Shown here one piece after another: positions 1 to 6,448 of a DNA stretch of 6,448 nucleotides. The position numbers and the translations under genes were made by a program. Source of the stretch: Acidobacteriia bacterium UBA6623 (GTDB lineage: Bacteria > Acidobacteriota > Terriglobia > Bryobacterales > UBA6623); assembly GCA_002433055.1 (NCBI GenBank), contig DJHJ01000019.1:1-6448 (forward strand). The letters run 5' to 3'. The notes below the pieces were generated by a model. The model searched no databases. It saw nothing but the letters and a program-made list of their open reading frames with translations, and was not told where the DNA came from. Position 1 is the stretch's first letter. Every line of letters starts with the position of its first letter.

Positions 1-595
1 CGATATCCCACATTTCTTCGAGACCAGGGCTTCCGCCTCCACCGAAGTCGTCGTCGCCAGGGTGACCATTAAAGACTTCAAACAGGCGAAGATTCCGGAC
101 TTGGCTTAATTCGGCCGGAGTGATGGCCCAACTCAGGTTCGGATGGTTGAGTGACGGCAAACCTCCGGCTGCGAGAATAGAATCCACGTTTTTCTGAATC
201 GTATCCAAGACACTTTTTCCAAATATTGGTTGAAGGGTTCGGTGAAGATTGAACGCATTGACGTGGACTGGCAGCTTCTCGAAACCGGACGTGACCTCTT
301 CTCCTGCAATAAGCAAAAAGCGTTCCTCGGCAGCGAAGACGGAGTTTAACCCTTTAGGGTCTGTGAGGTAGTTATGGTCACTTAGGACCAAGAAGTTGTA
401 ACGGTTTTCCTTGTACCAGCGTGCGACTACATCAGGGGAGCTATCACCGTCACTGTTGATAGTGTGGGTATGTAGATTCCCCTTATACCAGCGACTTTCT
501 GATTTTGAGGATACTTGGATTGTCGATAGCAGCACCCAAGGCAGCACCACCAAAACTGAGAATCCAACTCGTACTAAAATAGGTCGCACTGTCAT
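1..595 (-). CDS. Exported or membrane-anchored PHP-domain metallohydrolase, N-terminal part (C-terminus beyond window)
   Basis: Translating the minus strand from the ATG at 593-595 gives 198 codons without a stop, running off the left edge. An in-frame TAG lies two codons upstream, so this is the first possible start; no Shine-Dalgarno site precedes it. Residues about 5-27 are hydrophobic and act as a signal peptide or membrane anchor. Residues 38-50 carry the PHP metal motif (H42-T-H44, then S48-D49-G50). Further metal-site candidates are S72-D73-H74-N75, G98-E99-E100, H111, N150-H151-P152 and N176-G177-H178. These match the spacing of PHP-superfamily phosphoesterases, which hydrolyse phosphoesters with two or three bound metal ions. 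Because of the export signal I infer a periplasmic or surface role rather than DNA repair or histidine synthesis. Substrate unknown. The downstream half, including the last metal ligands, is not in the window. It follows the methyltransferase gene on the same strand after 97 bases, so co-transcription is possible but unproven. Confidence 0.88.
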   Translation of the reverse strand, partial: MTVRPILVRVGFSVLVVLPWVLLSTIQVSSKSESRWYKGNLHTHTINSDGDSSPDVVARWYKENRYNFLVLSDHNYLTDPKGLNSVFAAEERFLLIAGEEVTSGFEKLPVHVNAFNLHRTLQPIFGKSVLDTIQKNVDSILAAGGLPSLNHPNLSWAITPAELSQVRNLRLFEVFNGHPGDDDFGGGGSPGLEEMWDI

Positions 596-641
596 AATCT
601 AGCACAGTGTTTTTATGTGGGAAAGGTACAGAAACACCTTT

Positions 642-659
642 ATGGAACACATGGAACAC
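642..659. repeat. Tandem 9-base direct repeat
   Basis: The unit atggaacac occurs twice back to back (642-650 and 651-659) in the gap between the methyltransferase and PHP genes. A related tttatggaaca, shared with 639-649, recurs at 702-712 inside the 3' end of the methyltransferase gene. Function unknown; it may be replication slippage. No promoter or terminator could be assigned in the rest of this 97-base gap (596-692). Confidence 0.6.
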
Positions 660-692
660 TATAAGAAAAAGGGGAGCAAAAAGGCTTTGGGA

Positions 693-1370
693 TCAGGCAG
701 ATTTATGGAACAGTGTGACGTTTGACACTGGAAACTCTACTTTCCAAAAGAAGTGTTCGCTTATCCACGTCATTGTTTGTTTACTGTAGAAGCAAATATG
801 TGTTGGATCTCTATGGTAATACCTGGCTGACAGATCTGGGAAATCTTCCCAGGATTCAATCATTCCAGTCATTATGCCTAAAGTGCCAGATGGTCTAAGT
901 ATTGAATTGATCAATATGAATTCCTTTGCTGGGTCGCTGAAATGTTCCGCTGTTTCTGTGCATGTTATGAAATCATAATCTTGATTAAGTACTGATTTAT
1001 CAGGAAAAAAAAGAGGGTCCCAGATATCTACGTCCATGTGTTTTTCTCGCAGCATAATTGCTAATGCTGGCCCTGGTCCGGCACCAAAATCCAGTCCTTG
1101 AGACCGGATCTTAAGGTGAGGCAAAAGTGCATTAGATAGTCTGGATAGGAACTTTCTGTAATCAGGATCTGAGGGATTATTGTTGTGTGTAAGATAACGT
1201 TCAAGCTGGGCGGCTATAGTCAAGTGAAAGCGGCTGGGGACAAAAACCATATCACATGTTCCGCAGTGGAAAAAATCGCGTTTCATATTTTTGGTACGAA
1301 CATCGAAGAAACACTTTGTGTCATATGAATGACAAAGCGGACAGCGTTCTTGGTTGGACTTTTTAGCCAC
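693..1370 (-). CDS. Class I SAM-dependent methyltransferase with N-terminal zinc ribbon
   Basis: A 225-residue protein starting with GTG (1368-1370) and ending with TGA (693-695). An in-frame TAA lies eight codons upstream with no other start codon between, and a later start would lose the first cysteine pair, so GTG is the best choice. Residues 10-39 contain two CxxC pairs (C10/C13 and C36/C39), a likely structural zinc ribbon. Motif I of the Rossmann-like methyltransferase fold is GLDFGAGPG at 92-100. D118 lies near the end of the second strand, where an acidic residue often contacts the SAM ribose. The ETAEHF segment at 139-144 is the usual post-motif region, and a conserved-looking RDPTHICFYS lies at 187-196. 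The fold is typical of Methyltransf_23-type enzymes; the methyl acceptor cannot be told. No membrane segment, so cytoplasmic. Three hand-counted 60-base blocks gave 38, 30 and 50% GC against 53-55% in the next gene, suggesting a different history, possibly horizontal transfer. Confidence 0.88.
   Translation of the reverse strand: MAKKSNQERCPLCHSYDTKCFFDVRTKNMKRDFFHCGTCDMVFVPSRFHLTIAAQLERYLTHNNNPSDPDYRKFLSRLSNALLPHLKIRSQGLDFGAGPGPALAIMLREKHMDVDIWDPLFFPDKSVLNQDYDFITCTETAEHFSDPAKEFILINSILRPSGTLGIMTGMIESWEDFPDLSARYYHRDPTHICFYSKQTMTWISEHFFWKVEFPVSNVTLFHKSA
711..730. repeat. Small inverted repeat near the 3' end of the methyltransferase gene
   Basis: Arms cagtgt (711-716) and acactg (725-730) are perfect inverted copies around an 8-base loop. 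On the minus strand it lies about 20 bases before the stop codon. No T-run follows, so it is not a typical intrinsic terminator, and it may simply be chance within coding sequence. Confidence 0.35.
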
Positions 1371-1432
1371 TGTTCTTAGGCGCCACGGTCGGAATTATGT
1401 CTTAATGATATGTCCCGTTTGGGTTGCTGGAG

Positions 1433-1438
1433 TATAAT
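1433..1438 (+). promoter_or_regulatory. Candidate -10 box for the PSCyt/PSD1-DUF1501 operon
   Basis: A perfect TATAAT lies 64 bases ahead of the ATG at 1503, in the 132-base divergent gap. It would give a leader of roughly 55 bases. No good -35 hexamer is found at 16-18 bases spacing (the bases there read about atgtcc), and no TGn extension precedes it. The call therefore rests on the -10 match and position only. No comparable promoter could be identified for the methyltransferase gene on the other strand. Confidence 0.35.
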
Positions 1439-1484
1439 TTTGGCAATCAATTAGATGTAGTGATGTGAGAACGTTGAACCTGAG

Positions 1485-1498
1485 ACTAAATAATTAGT
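1485..1498 (+). promoter_or_regulatory. Small AT-rich hairpin immediately ahead of the start codon
   Basis: Arms actaa (1485-1489) and ttagt (1494-1498) pair perfectly around an ataa loop, ending four bases before the ATG at 1503. It occupies the place where a Shine-Dalgarno site would lie, and none is present. It could be a weak operator half-site or a leader fold, but five AT-rich pairs may also arise by chance. Confidence 0.3.
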
Positions 1499-1502
1499 AC
1501 CG

Positions 1503-4500
1503 ATGAAGTTCTCTATGGTGAACCGATTGAGTAGTAGGTCGTACCGCACAGGCTGTGTGCTTGCTGCATGGTTCTTACTGCTAGCCAGCATTTCCAGCTC
1601 GACATCAAAGGCCTCGGAGTTAACTCCTGAACAGATCGAATTTTTTGAGAGCAAAGTCCGTCCGATTCTGGCAGGTAATTGCTATAGCTGTCACAGTTCG
1701 CGGATTCAGACGCCATTTGCAAACCTACGTCTGGATAGTCGCGTTGGAATTCTCAAGGGTGGGGATTCCGGGCCAGCTGTGGTCCCAGGTAATCCAAGTG
1801 CGAGTCGCCTTGTGCAAACGATTCGTTACGCATCAACTCTCAAGATGCCTCCTACTGGCAAGCTAGCTGAGAGCAAAATTGAGGCGCTTGTTGCCTGGAT
1901 TGAGATGGAGGCTCCTTGGCCCGAAGAGGTGTCGCCTGAAGCATCGAAGACGGCTGAGAAGTTTGATCTCGGGGCCCGAAAACGGGAGCACTGGGCCTGG
2001 CAATCTATTCGCGAAGTAGTTCCTCCCGCGATCGATGGTGTCGAACACCCAGTCGATCGTTTTTTGCTTGCTGCACTGAGGGAAAACCAACTCCGCCCCG
2101 CAGCGACGGCAGACCACTTGACCCTGCTACGAAGAGTTTATTTTGATCTGACGGGGCTCCCGCCTTCTCCTGAAGAAATCCAGCGATTTTTTGAAGATCG
2201 TGAACCTAATGCCTATGAGCGACTTGTCGACCGTCTGCTTGAATCACCTCGTTTTGGTGAACATTGGGCGCGTCGCTGGATGGATTGGGTGCGTTATGCG
2301 GAGTCTCATGGCAGCGAGGGCGATCCAGATGTGCCACAGGCTTGGCGGTACCGTGACTACGTCATCCGTGCTATCAACAACGACGTACCTTACGATCAAT
2401 TAATCCGAGAATATTTGGCAGGTGATCTACTGCCAACTCCTCGTATTAACGAGTCAGATGGAATAAATGAGTCGATGCTCGGCACGGCTCATTTCCGCAT
2501 GGTAGAGCATGGTTTTCAACCGGTGGATCCTCTTGAGGACCGTGTCAACTGGACCGAAAATCAGGTAGACGTGTTCTCGAAGGCTTTTCAAGGCTTAACA
2601 GTTGCTTGTGCTCGTTGCCACGACCACAAGTTTGATGCCATCAGCCAGAAAGACTTCTATGCAGTTTTTGGAAGTTTGCGCGGAGCTCGCCCGATTCAGA
2701 CAGTTATTGATTCGCCGGAGCGGGTTGATACGAACCGTTCCGAACTGGCTGATTTGAAGAGAAAAGTGCGAACAATGCTTGCCACAGCATGGCTCCGGCA
2801 AGCTAACAAGTTAGTGGATCATCTCATCGAAGCGAAGCCGGGGGCTCCATTCCTAGAGCGATCCGCTTGTGACAAGGAACGTGCTCTGTACCCTTGGGTG
2901 GTTTTAGCATCGAAACAAGGTGATGAATTTACTGCTACTTGGCGTGGTATGGCCGATGAAGCCCGGATGAGTGCTGAGAAAAATCTAAGCTCCAACAAAG
3001 GAATGGTGACCGGTGGGTGGAACTTGCGAGGCAAGGACTACACCCAGTGGCTCAAACACGGCATTGGATTACCCAAGGCTTCTGCCATTCCTGGTGAGTT
3101 TTGGATCATGACTGAAGGCGATAGAGTTATTAGCGGAGTCTACCCTGCCGGAGTCTATTCACACGGCTTATCGAGAAAGCATTCTGGTGTCCTTCAGTCA
3201 CCGCGTTTCCGGGTGGAAAGTAATTCGATCAGTCTACGACTGCTAGGTGGTAATTTCAGCTCTGCTCGGCTGGTTGTCGAAAATTACGTGCTCGGCAGGG
3301 GTAGTATATATCGCCAGCATTTCAATCCCAAAAGGGATCGTATGACTTGGGTCACGTGGGACACAGAGTTTTGGAAAGGGTTTGACGCCTACATAGAAAT
3401 CGCTACCTTGGATGATACGCCGCACTTTCGCCTAGATCGGGCTTTCCAGGGACGTTCTTCAAAACCGAAACCGAAGCGCGATGGACGATCTTTTTTTGGG
3501 TTGACCGAAGTTGTTTTTCACGATGACAAGGAGCCACCTAAGCCGGTGCTATCGCCAGTTTTGCATGCTCTCCAGGGGTCACCTCCAGTTGATACTGCAG
3601 CATTAGCTGCTCACTACCAGTCGCTGCTCATTGCGGCAATCGAAGCGTGGCGCGATGACGACCTCAGCGATGGGCAGGCGGTATTTCTCGATGACTTCGT
3701 GCGGGTTGGTTTTCTTGAAACTTCTATGCAACGGTTGGATGATGTCAAGCCATTGGTGGCACGGTTTCGCCAGCTTGAAGAAGAAATTCCAGTGCCGAGA
3801 AGGGCCCCTGGTGTTCTAGCGGAGGTGTTGCCACCTCAACGCCTTTTGATCAGAGGTAGTCACAAGAACCTTGGTGTTCCTGTGCCAGAGCGGTATCTTG
3901 AAGCCCTTGGGAGTAGTCCTTATGAAGACTCCCGAACCGCTCGACTTCGCCTGGCAGGGGAAGTGACGGATTTAGACAATCCGTTGACTGCCCGTGTGAT
4001 TGTCAATCGTCTTTGGTATTACATTTTTGGGCGTGGCATTGTGTCTACGGTCGACAATTTCGGGAAGTTGGGTGAAAGGCCGACTCACCCCGAACTCCTC
4101 GATTATCTGGCGTCCCGTTTCATGCAGGGAGGATTGTCTATAAAGAGCATGGTGCGATTTCTTGTGACGACTGAAGCGTATCGGCGTTCGAGTGAGGTGT
4201 CTGCTGAGGCTGCTGAAAAAGATCCGCTCAATGCTTTGCTTCAGCATATGCCACTTAGGAGACTCGAAGCTGAGGCGATCCGCGATGCGGTGTTGGCTGT
4301 TTCTGGACAACTCGACTACGAGATGTTTGGTGAATCAATCAAGACATATTACGCGAAGCCTGCAACTGATAAAAAACAAGCCAAAGGCGGTAAAACCCTA
4401 GGGCCTATGGACGGTGCTCGTCGCCGTAGCATATACCTCGAGGTGCGCCGCAACGTGTCCAACCCGTTTCTTGAGGTCTTCGATGCGCCTAAACCTGCCA

Positions 4501-4829
4501 CTGCGCGTGGCATGCGTGACGTCACGAATGTTCCCGCGCAGTCATTGACTATGATGAATTCTCCGTTCATTATCCTGGAGTCGGAAAAATGGGCTGAGAC
4601 GCTTGTGACTGATGGCAAGGCTGATCTACATGAGCGAATTGGAGAAATGTTTGTGAGAGCGTTGGGGCGGCGACCATCACCTGCTGAAATGGATCAATCG
4701 CAGACTTTCCTCGCAACCGTTGCTGAGGAGTATGATGTTGGTTCAGAAGGCATCCTTTCGAGCCGATCTGTTTGGCAAGATTTCGCACAAGCTATCTTTA
4801 ATCTCAAGGAGTTCCTCTATATTCGTTAG
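1503..4829 (+). CDS. Secreted planctomycete-type cytochrome c protein with PSCyt1, PSCyt2 (DUF1549) and PSD1 (DUF1553) domains
   Basis: An 1108-residue protein whose domain order is diagnostic of PVC bacteria. Residues 1-38 form a Sec-type signal peptide (hydrophobic core about 17-30, possible cleavage after SKA at 35-37). PSCyt1 covers about 45-140: a CYSCH heme c attachment site at 60-64, the LRLDSR and KGGDSGP family motifs, and KMPP at 114-117, whose Met115 is a candidate distal heme ligand. PSCyt2 covers about 182-395, with FDLTGLPP at 214-221 and a second CxxCH (C369, C372, H373) in CARCHDHKF. Residues 400-780 are less typical; about 560-675 look beta-rich and may bind a ligand. PSD1 covers about 805-1075, with NRLW (835-838), GERPTHPELLDYLA (857-870) and PAQSLTMMN (1011-1019). 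An in-frame TAA at 1491-1493 makes ATG 1503 the first start; no Shine-Dalgarno is seen. It is expected outside the cytoplasm as a heme protein, possibly in electron transfer or glycan use, but the reaction is unknown. The DUF1501 gene follows 8 bases later. Confidence 0.95.
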   Translation: MKFSMVNRLSSRSYRTGCVLAAWFLLLASISSSTSKASELTPEQIEFFESKVRPILAGNCYSCHSSRIQTPFANLRLDSRVGILKGGDSGPAVVPGNPSASRLVQTIRYASTLKMPPTGKLAESKIEALVAWIEMEAPWPEEVSPEASKTAEKFDLGARKREHWAWQSIREVVPPAIDGVEHPVDRFLLAALRENQLRPAATADHLTLLRRVYFDLTGLPPSPEEIQRFFEDREPNAYERLVDRLLESPRFGEHWARRWMDWVRYAESHGSEGDPDVPQAWRYRDYVIRAINNDVPYDQLIREYLAGDLLPTPRINESDGINESMLGTAHFRMVEHGFQPVDPLEDRVNWTENQVDVFSKAFQGLTVACARCHDHKFDAISQKDFYAVFGSLRGARPIQTVIDSPERVDTNRSELADLKRKVRTMLATAWLRQANKLVDHLIEAKPGAPFLERSACDKERALYPWVVLASKQGDEFTATWRGMADEARMSAEKNLSSNKGMVTGGWNLRGKDYTQWLKHGIGLPKASAIPGEFWIMTEGDRVISGVYPAGVYSHGLSRKHSGVLQSPRFRVESNSISLRLLGGNFSSARLVVENYVLGRGSIYRQHFNPKRDRMTWVTWDTEFWKGFDAYIEIATLDDTPHFRLDRAFQGRSSKPKPKRDGRSFFGLTEVVFHDDKEPPKPVLSPVLHALQGSPPVDTAALAAHYQSLLIAAIEAWRDDDLSDGQAVFLDDFVRVGFLETSMQRLDDVKPLVARFRQLEEEIPVPRRAPGVLAEVLPPQRLLIRGSHKNLGVPVPERYLEALGSSPYEDSRTARLRLAGEVTDLDNPLTARVIVNRLWYYIFGRGIVSTVDNFGKLGERPTHPELLDYLASRFMQGGLSIKSMVRFLVTTEAYRRSSEVSAEAAEKDPLNALLQHMPLRRLEAEAIRDAVLAVSGQLDYEMFGESIKTYYAKPATDKKQAKGGKTLGPMDGARRRSIYLEVRRNVSNPFLEVFDAPKPATARGMRDVTNVPAQSLTMMNSPFIILESEKWAETLVTDGKADLHERIGEMFVRALGRRPSPAEMDQSQTFLATVAEEYDVGSEGILSSRSVWQDFAQAIFNLKEFLYIR

Positions 4830-4837
4830 GCGGCATT

Positions 4838-6313
4838 ATGGCACTTCTCACGCGCGCACATTTGTCTCGAAATAGCCGGAGTCTAGACCGCACCATTAGC
4901 CGCCGGGATATCTTGACCCGATGTTCGATGGGTTTTCCGATGTTGGGGCTTTCCGCTTTGATGGCTTCGGAAGGCCGTGGCAGCATGCGTACAGGAAGAA
5001 AAGAGAGAAGTCCGTTGACTGCTCGCGAACCAGATTTCCCGGCAAAGGTGAAGAGCGTCATCCTTTGCCATATGTCAGGTGGGTTTTCGCATGTTGACAG
5101 TTTCGACCCCAAGCCTCGACTCGATGCAGAAGCAGGCCAACCTCTGCCAATGAAAGTTGAGCGGACTCAGTTCAACCAGAATGGCAACATCTTCCCAAGC
5201 CCCTGGAAGTTTAAACACTATGGTGAAAGTGGAATCCCGGTTAGTGACTTATTTCCTCATATTGGTTCCTGTGCCGATGATTTGACAGTGATCCGTTCGA
5301 TGACGGCCACTTTTAACGAGCATGCACAGGCGAACTTCTTTCTGCACTCAGGTCGTCCATTTTCTGGATTCCCGAGTATGGGCGCATGGACTACGTACGG
5401 ATTGGGAAGTGAGAATCAAAATCTACCCGGTTTTGTGGTTCTCGGCGGCGGGGGTATTCCGTTGGGCGGGCGTAATATGTTTGGTAGCGGTTTCCTTCCC
5501 GCAGTCCATCAAGGTTCGATAATCCATCCTGGCCTCGCTGAGCCCATGAATAATATTCGGCCTAAAGAGACGGATAGCCTGCAGCGCAAGCGGCTAGCAT
5601 TTGTCGAGGGAATAGACCGCACTTTCCTGGACACTACAGGTCATCCGCAGGTTGAGTCTGCTATTCGAAATTACGAGACGGCCTATCGGATGCAAGCGGC
5701 GGTTCCGGAGCTTGTTGATCTCAGCAGTGAGACTACGGCGACGAGGAAGTTGTACGGTACGGATTCAGAGGTGCCGGAAAAGGCTGCTTATGCTATGCAA
5801 TGCTTGTTGGCTAGGCGACTAGTCGAACGCGGCGTGCGATTCGTTGAAACAACGATTGTTCCTGATCCAGAACAAGGCCAATCTGGGAACCCTTGGGATC
5901 AACATTGGGAACTTCGCAAGGGTCACGCGTCAAATGCTTTCAAGGTTGACCAGCCAATTGCTGGGTTAATCAAGGATCTCAAAGCTCGTGGTCTTCTTGA
6001 TCAAACTCTGGTCGTTTTTGCGGGCGAATTCGGTCGGACCCCATTCACGCAGGGCAAGGACGGCCGTGACCATAACCCCTGGGGTTTTAGCCTATGGTTG
6101 GCTGGTGGTGGTTTACGAAGCGGAACGATTTATGGGGCAACCGATGAGTATGGCTACCACGCTATTGAAGGGCGTCTGACATTCTACGATTTGCATGCCA
6201 CGATTCTACATTTGCTAGGTTTGGACCATGAGAAGCTGACATATCGCTTCGGAGGACGTGATTTTCGTTTGACTGATGTTCACGGGAATGTGATCCAAGG
6301 CGTCCTGTCGTAG
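4838..6313 (+). CDS. DUF1501 family protein, Tat-exported, alkaline phosphatase/sulfatase-like fold
   Basis: A complete 491-residue protein in the usual size range for the family. The N-terminus has a twin-arginine motif, SRRDILT at 21-27, followed by a hydrophobic stretch (about 30-42), pointing to Tat export of a folded, perhaps metal-loaded protein. Family motifs in order: HMSGGFSHVDSFDPK (78-92), NEHAQANFFLHSGRP (160-174), WDQH (353-356), GEFGRTP (396-402), RDHNP (410-414), DLHATILHLLGLDH (451-464) and FGGRDFRLTDVHG (471-483). The Asp and His residues in these blocks are the likely metal ligands of an alkaline-phosphatase-like core. The sulfatase CxPSR formylglycine signature is absent, so calling it a true sulfatase is not justified. 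ATG 4838 lies 8 bases after the stop of the PSD1 gene, with a partial Shine-Dalgarno aggcgg at 4828-4833, so translation is probably coupled within one operon. The pairing with a PSCyt/PSD1 protein is the rule in PVC genomes and suggests a shared extracytoplasmic process. Substrate unknown. Confidence 0.95.
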   Translation: MALLTRAHLSRNSRSLDRTISRRDILTRCSMGFPMLGLSALMASEGRGSMRTGRKERSPLTAREPDFPAKVKSVILCHMSGGFSHVDSFDPKPRLDAEAGQPLPMKVERTQFNQNGNIFPSPWKFKHYGESGIPVSDLFPHIGSCADDLTVIRSMTATFNEHAQANFFLHSGRPFSGFPSMGAWTTYGLGSENQNLPGFVVLGGGGIPLGGRNMFGSGFLPAVHQGSIIHPGLAEPMNNIRPKETDSLQRKRLAFVEGIDRTFLDTTGHPQVESAIRNYETAYRMQAAVPELVDLSSETTATRKLYGTDSEVPEKAAYAMQCLLARRLVERGVRFVETTIVPDPEQGQSGNPWDQHWELRKGHASNAFKVDQPIAGLIKDLKARGLLDQTLVVFAGEFGRTPFTQGKDGRDHNPWGFSLWLAGGGLRSGTIYGATDEYGYHAIEGRLTFYDLHATILHLLGLDHEKLTYRFGGRDFRLTDVHGNVIQGVLS

Positions 6314-6379
6314 TTAAATACTCGGCTGGAGAGCTCAGACAAATTTAAACATCGTCCACTAATAGATATGTTTTGTGGT

Positions 6380-6448
6380 TGGTGGGCAGTCCGAGACTCG
6401 AACTCGGGACCTCCTGCTTGTAAGGCAGGCGCTCTAACCAACTGAGCT
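6380..6448 (-). tRNA. tRNA-Val(UAC), 5' end cut by window edge
   Basis: The reverse complement reads from tRNA position 9: D-arm GCTC...GAGC, an anticodon stem CCTGC/GCAGG around the loop CTTACAA with anticodon TAC (plus-strand 6420-6422), a T-arm containing GTTCGAGTC, and the acceptor strand ACTGCCC with discriminator A (6383). A genomically encoded CCA follows at 6380-6382. The anticodon loop is the same as I recall for other bacterial tRNA-Val(UAC) genes. The first eight bases, including the 5' acceptor strand, lie beyond the right edge. It is convergent with the DUF1501 gene; the 66-base gap between them shows no clear terminator. Confidence 0.93.

Noticed and set aside
411..602. Plus-strand 63-codon open frame
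   Set aside because: It lies opposite the PHP gene, whose minus-strand reading preserves the metal motifs. The plus-strand protein has no recognisable features.
661..692. Terminator for the methyltransferase gene (T-rich on the minus strand)
   Set aside because: The T-runs are present, but only a 3-base AGC/GCT pairing precedes them, which is too weak to call.
607..789. Plus-strand 60-codon open frame starting near the tandem repeat
   Set aside because: It overlaps the methyltransferase 3' end on the opposite strand, has no ribosome binding site, and its composition follows the repeat rather than a protein pattern.
1451..1654. Minus-strand 67-codon open frame spanning the divergent gap and the signal peptide region
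   Set aside because: Most of it is antisense to a well-supported gene, with no family motif and no start signal.
3972..4310. Minus-strand 112-codon open frame inside the PSD1 gene
   Set aside because: It is antisense to the conserved PSD1 motifs. The sense strand is clearly the coding one.
4804..5112. Minus-strand 102-codon open frame across the junction of the two operon genes
   Set aside because: Antisense to the PSD1 end and the DUF1501 start, both of which carry family motifs; no independent evidence for it.
4838..6313. Naming the second operon gene a sulfatase
   Set aside because: The fold is related, but the CxPSR formylglycine signature of type I sulfatases is not present. The neutral DUF1501 label is safer.
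6314..6379. Intrinsic terminator after the DUF1501 gene
   Set aside because: Only a gagctc palindrome and a short CTC/GAG pairing were found, with no GC-rich stem followed by a T-run.

Overview
The window looks like chromosomal DNA from a bacterium of the PVC group, either Planctomycetota or Verrucomicrobiota. The main evidence is a gene pair largely restricted to those phyla: a very large secreted protein with planctomycete cytochrome and PSD1 domains, followed 8 bases later by a DUF1501 protein with a twin-arginine signal. GC is moderate (about 53-55% in hand-counted blocks of the large gene), and Shine-Dalgarno sites are weak or absent. The genus cannot be named from this sequence.

Layout, left to right. 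Bases 1-595 (minus strand) hold the first 198 codons of an exported or membrane-anchored PHP-domain metallohydrolase; its C-terminus lies beyond the left edge. Bases 596-692 are a gap with a tandem 9-base repeat. Bases 693-1370 (minus strand) encode a zinc-ribbon plus class I SAM-dependent methyltransferase that is clearly more AT-rich than the genes to its right. Bases 1371-1502 form a divergent intergenic region with a perfect TATAAT box and a small hairpin beside the next start codon. Bases 1503-4829 (plus) encode the 1108-residue PSCyt1-PSCyt2-PSD1 protein, and 4838-6313 (plus) the 491-residue DUF1501 protein. After a 66-base gap, a tRNA-Val(UAC) gene lies on the minus strand from 6380 and runs off the right edge, lacking its first 8 bases.

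The two plus-strand genes almost certainly form an operon. The first product carries a Sec-type signal and at least one c-type heme motif; the second carries a Tat-type signal and an alkaline-phosphatase/sulfatase-like fold. Both should act outside the cytoplasm. Such pairs occur in many copies in PVC genomes, and their biochemical role is still unsettled, so this is a known family of unknown function rather than a new system. The methyltransferase and PHP protein share a strand (97-base gap), but nothing visible links them functionally to the operon.

I found no CRISPR array, insertion sequence, phage gene or toxin-antitoxin pair. Every stretch without a gene is shorter than 140 bases.
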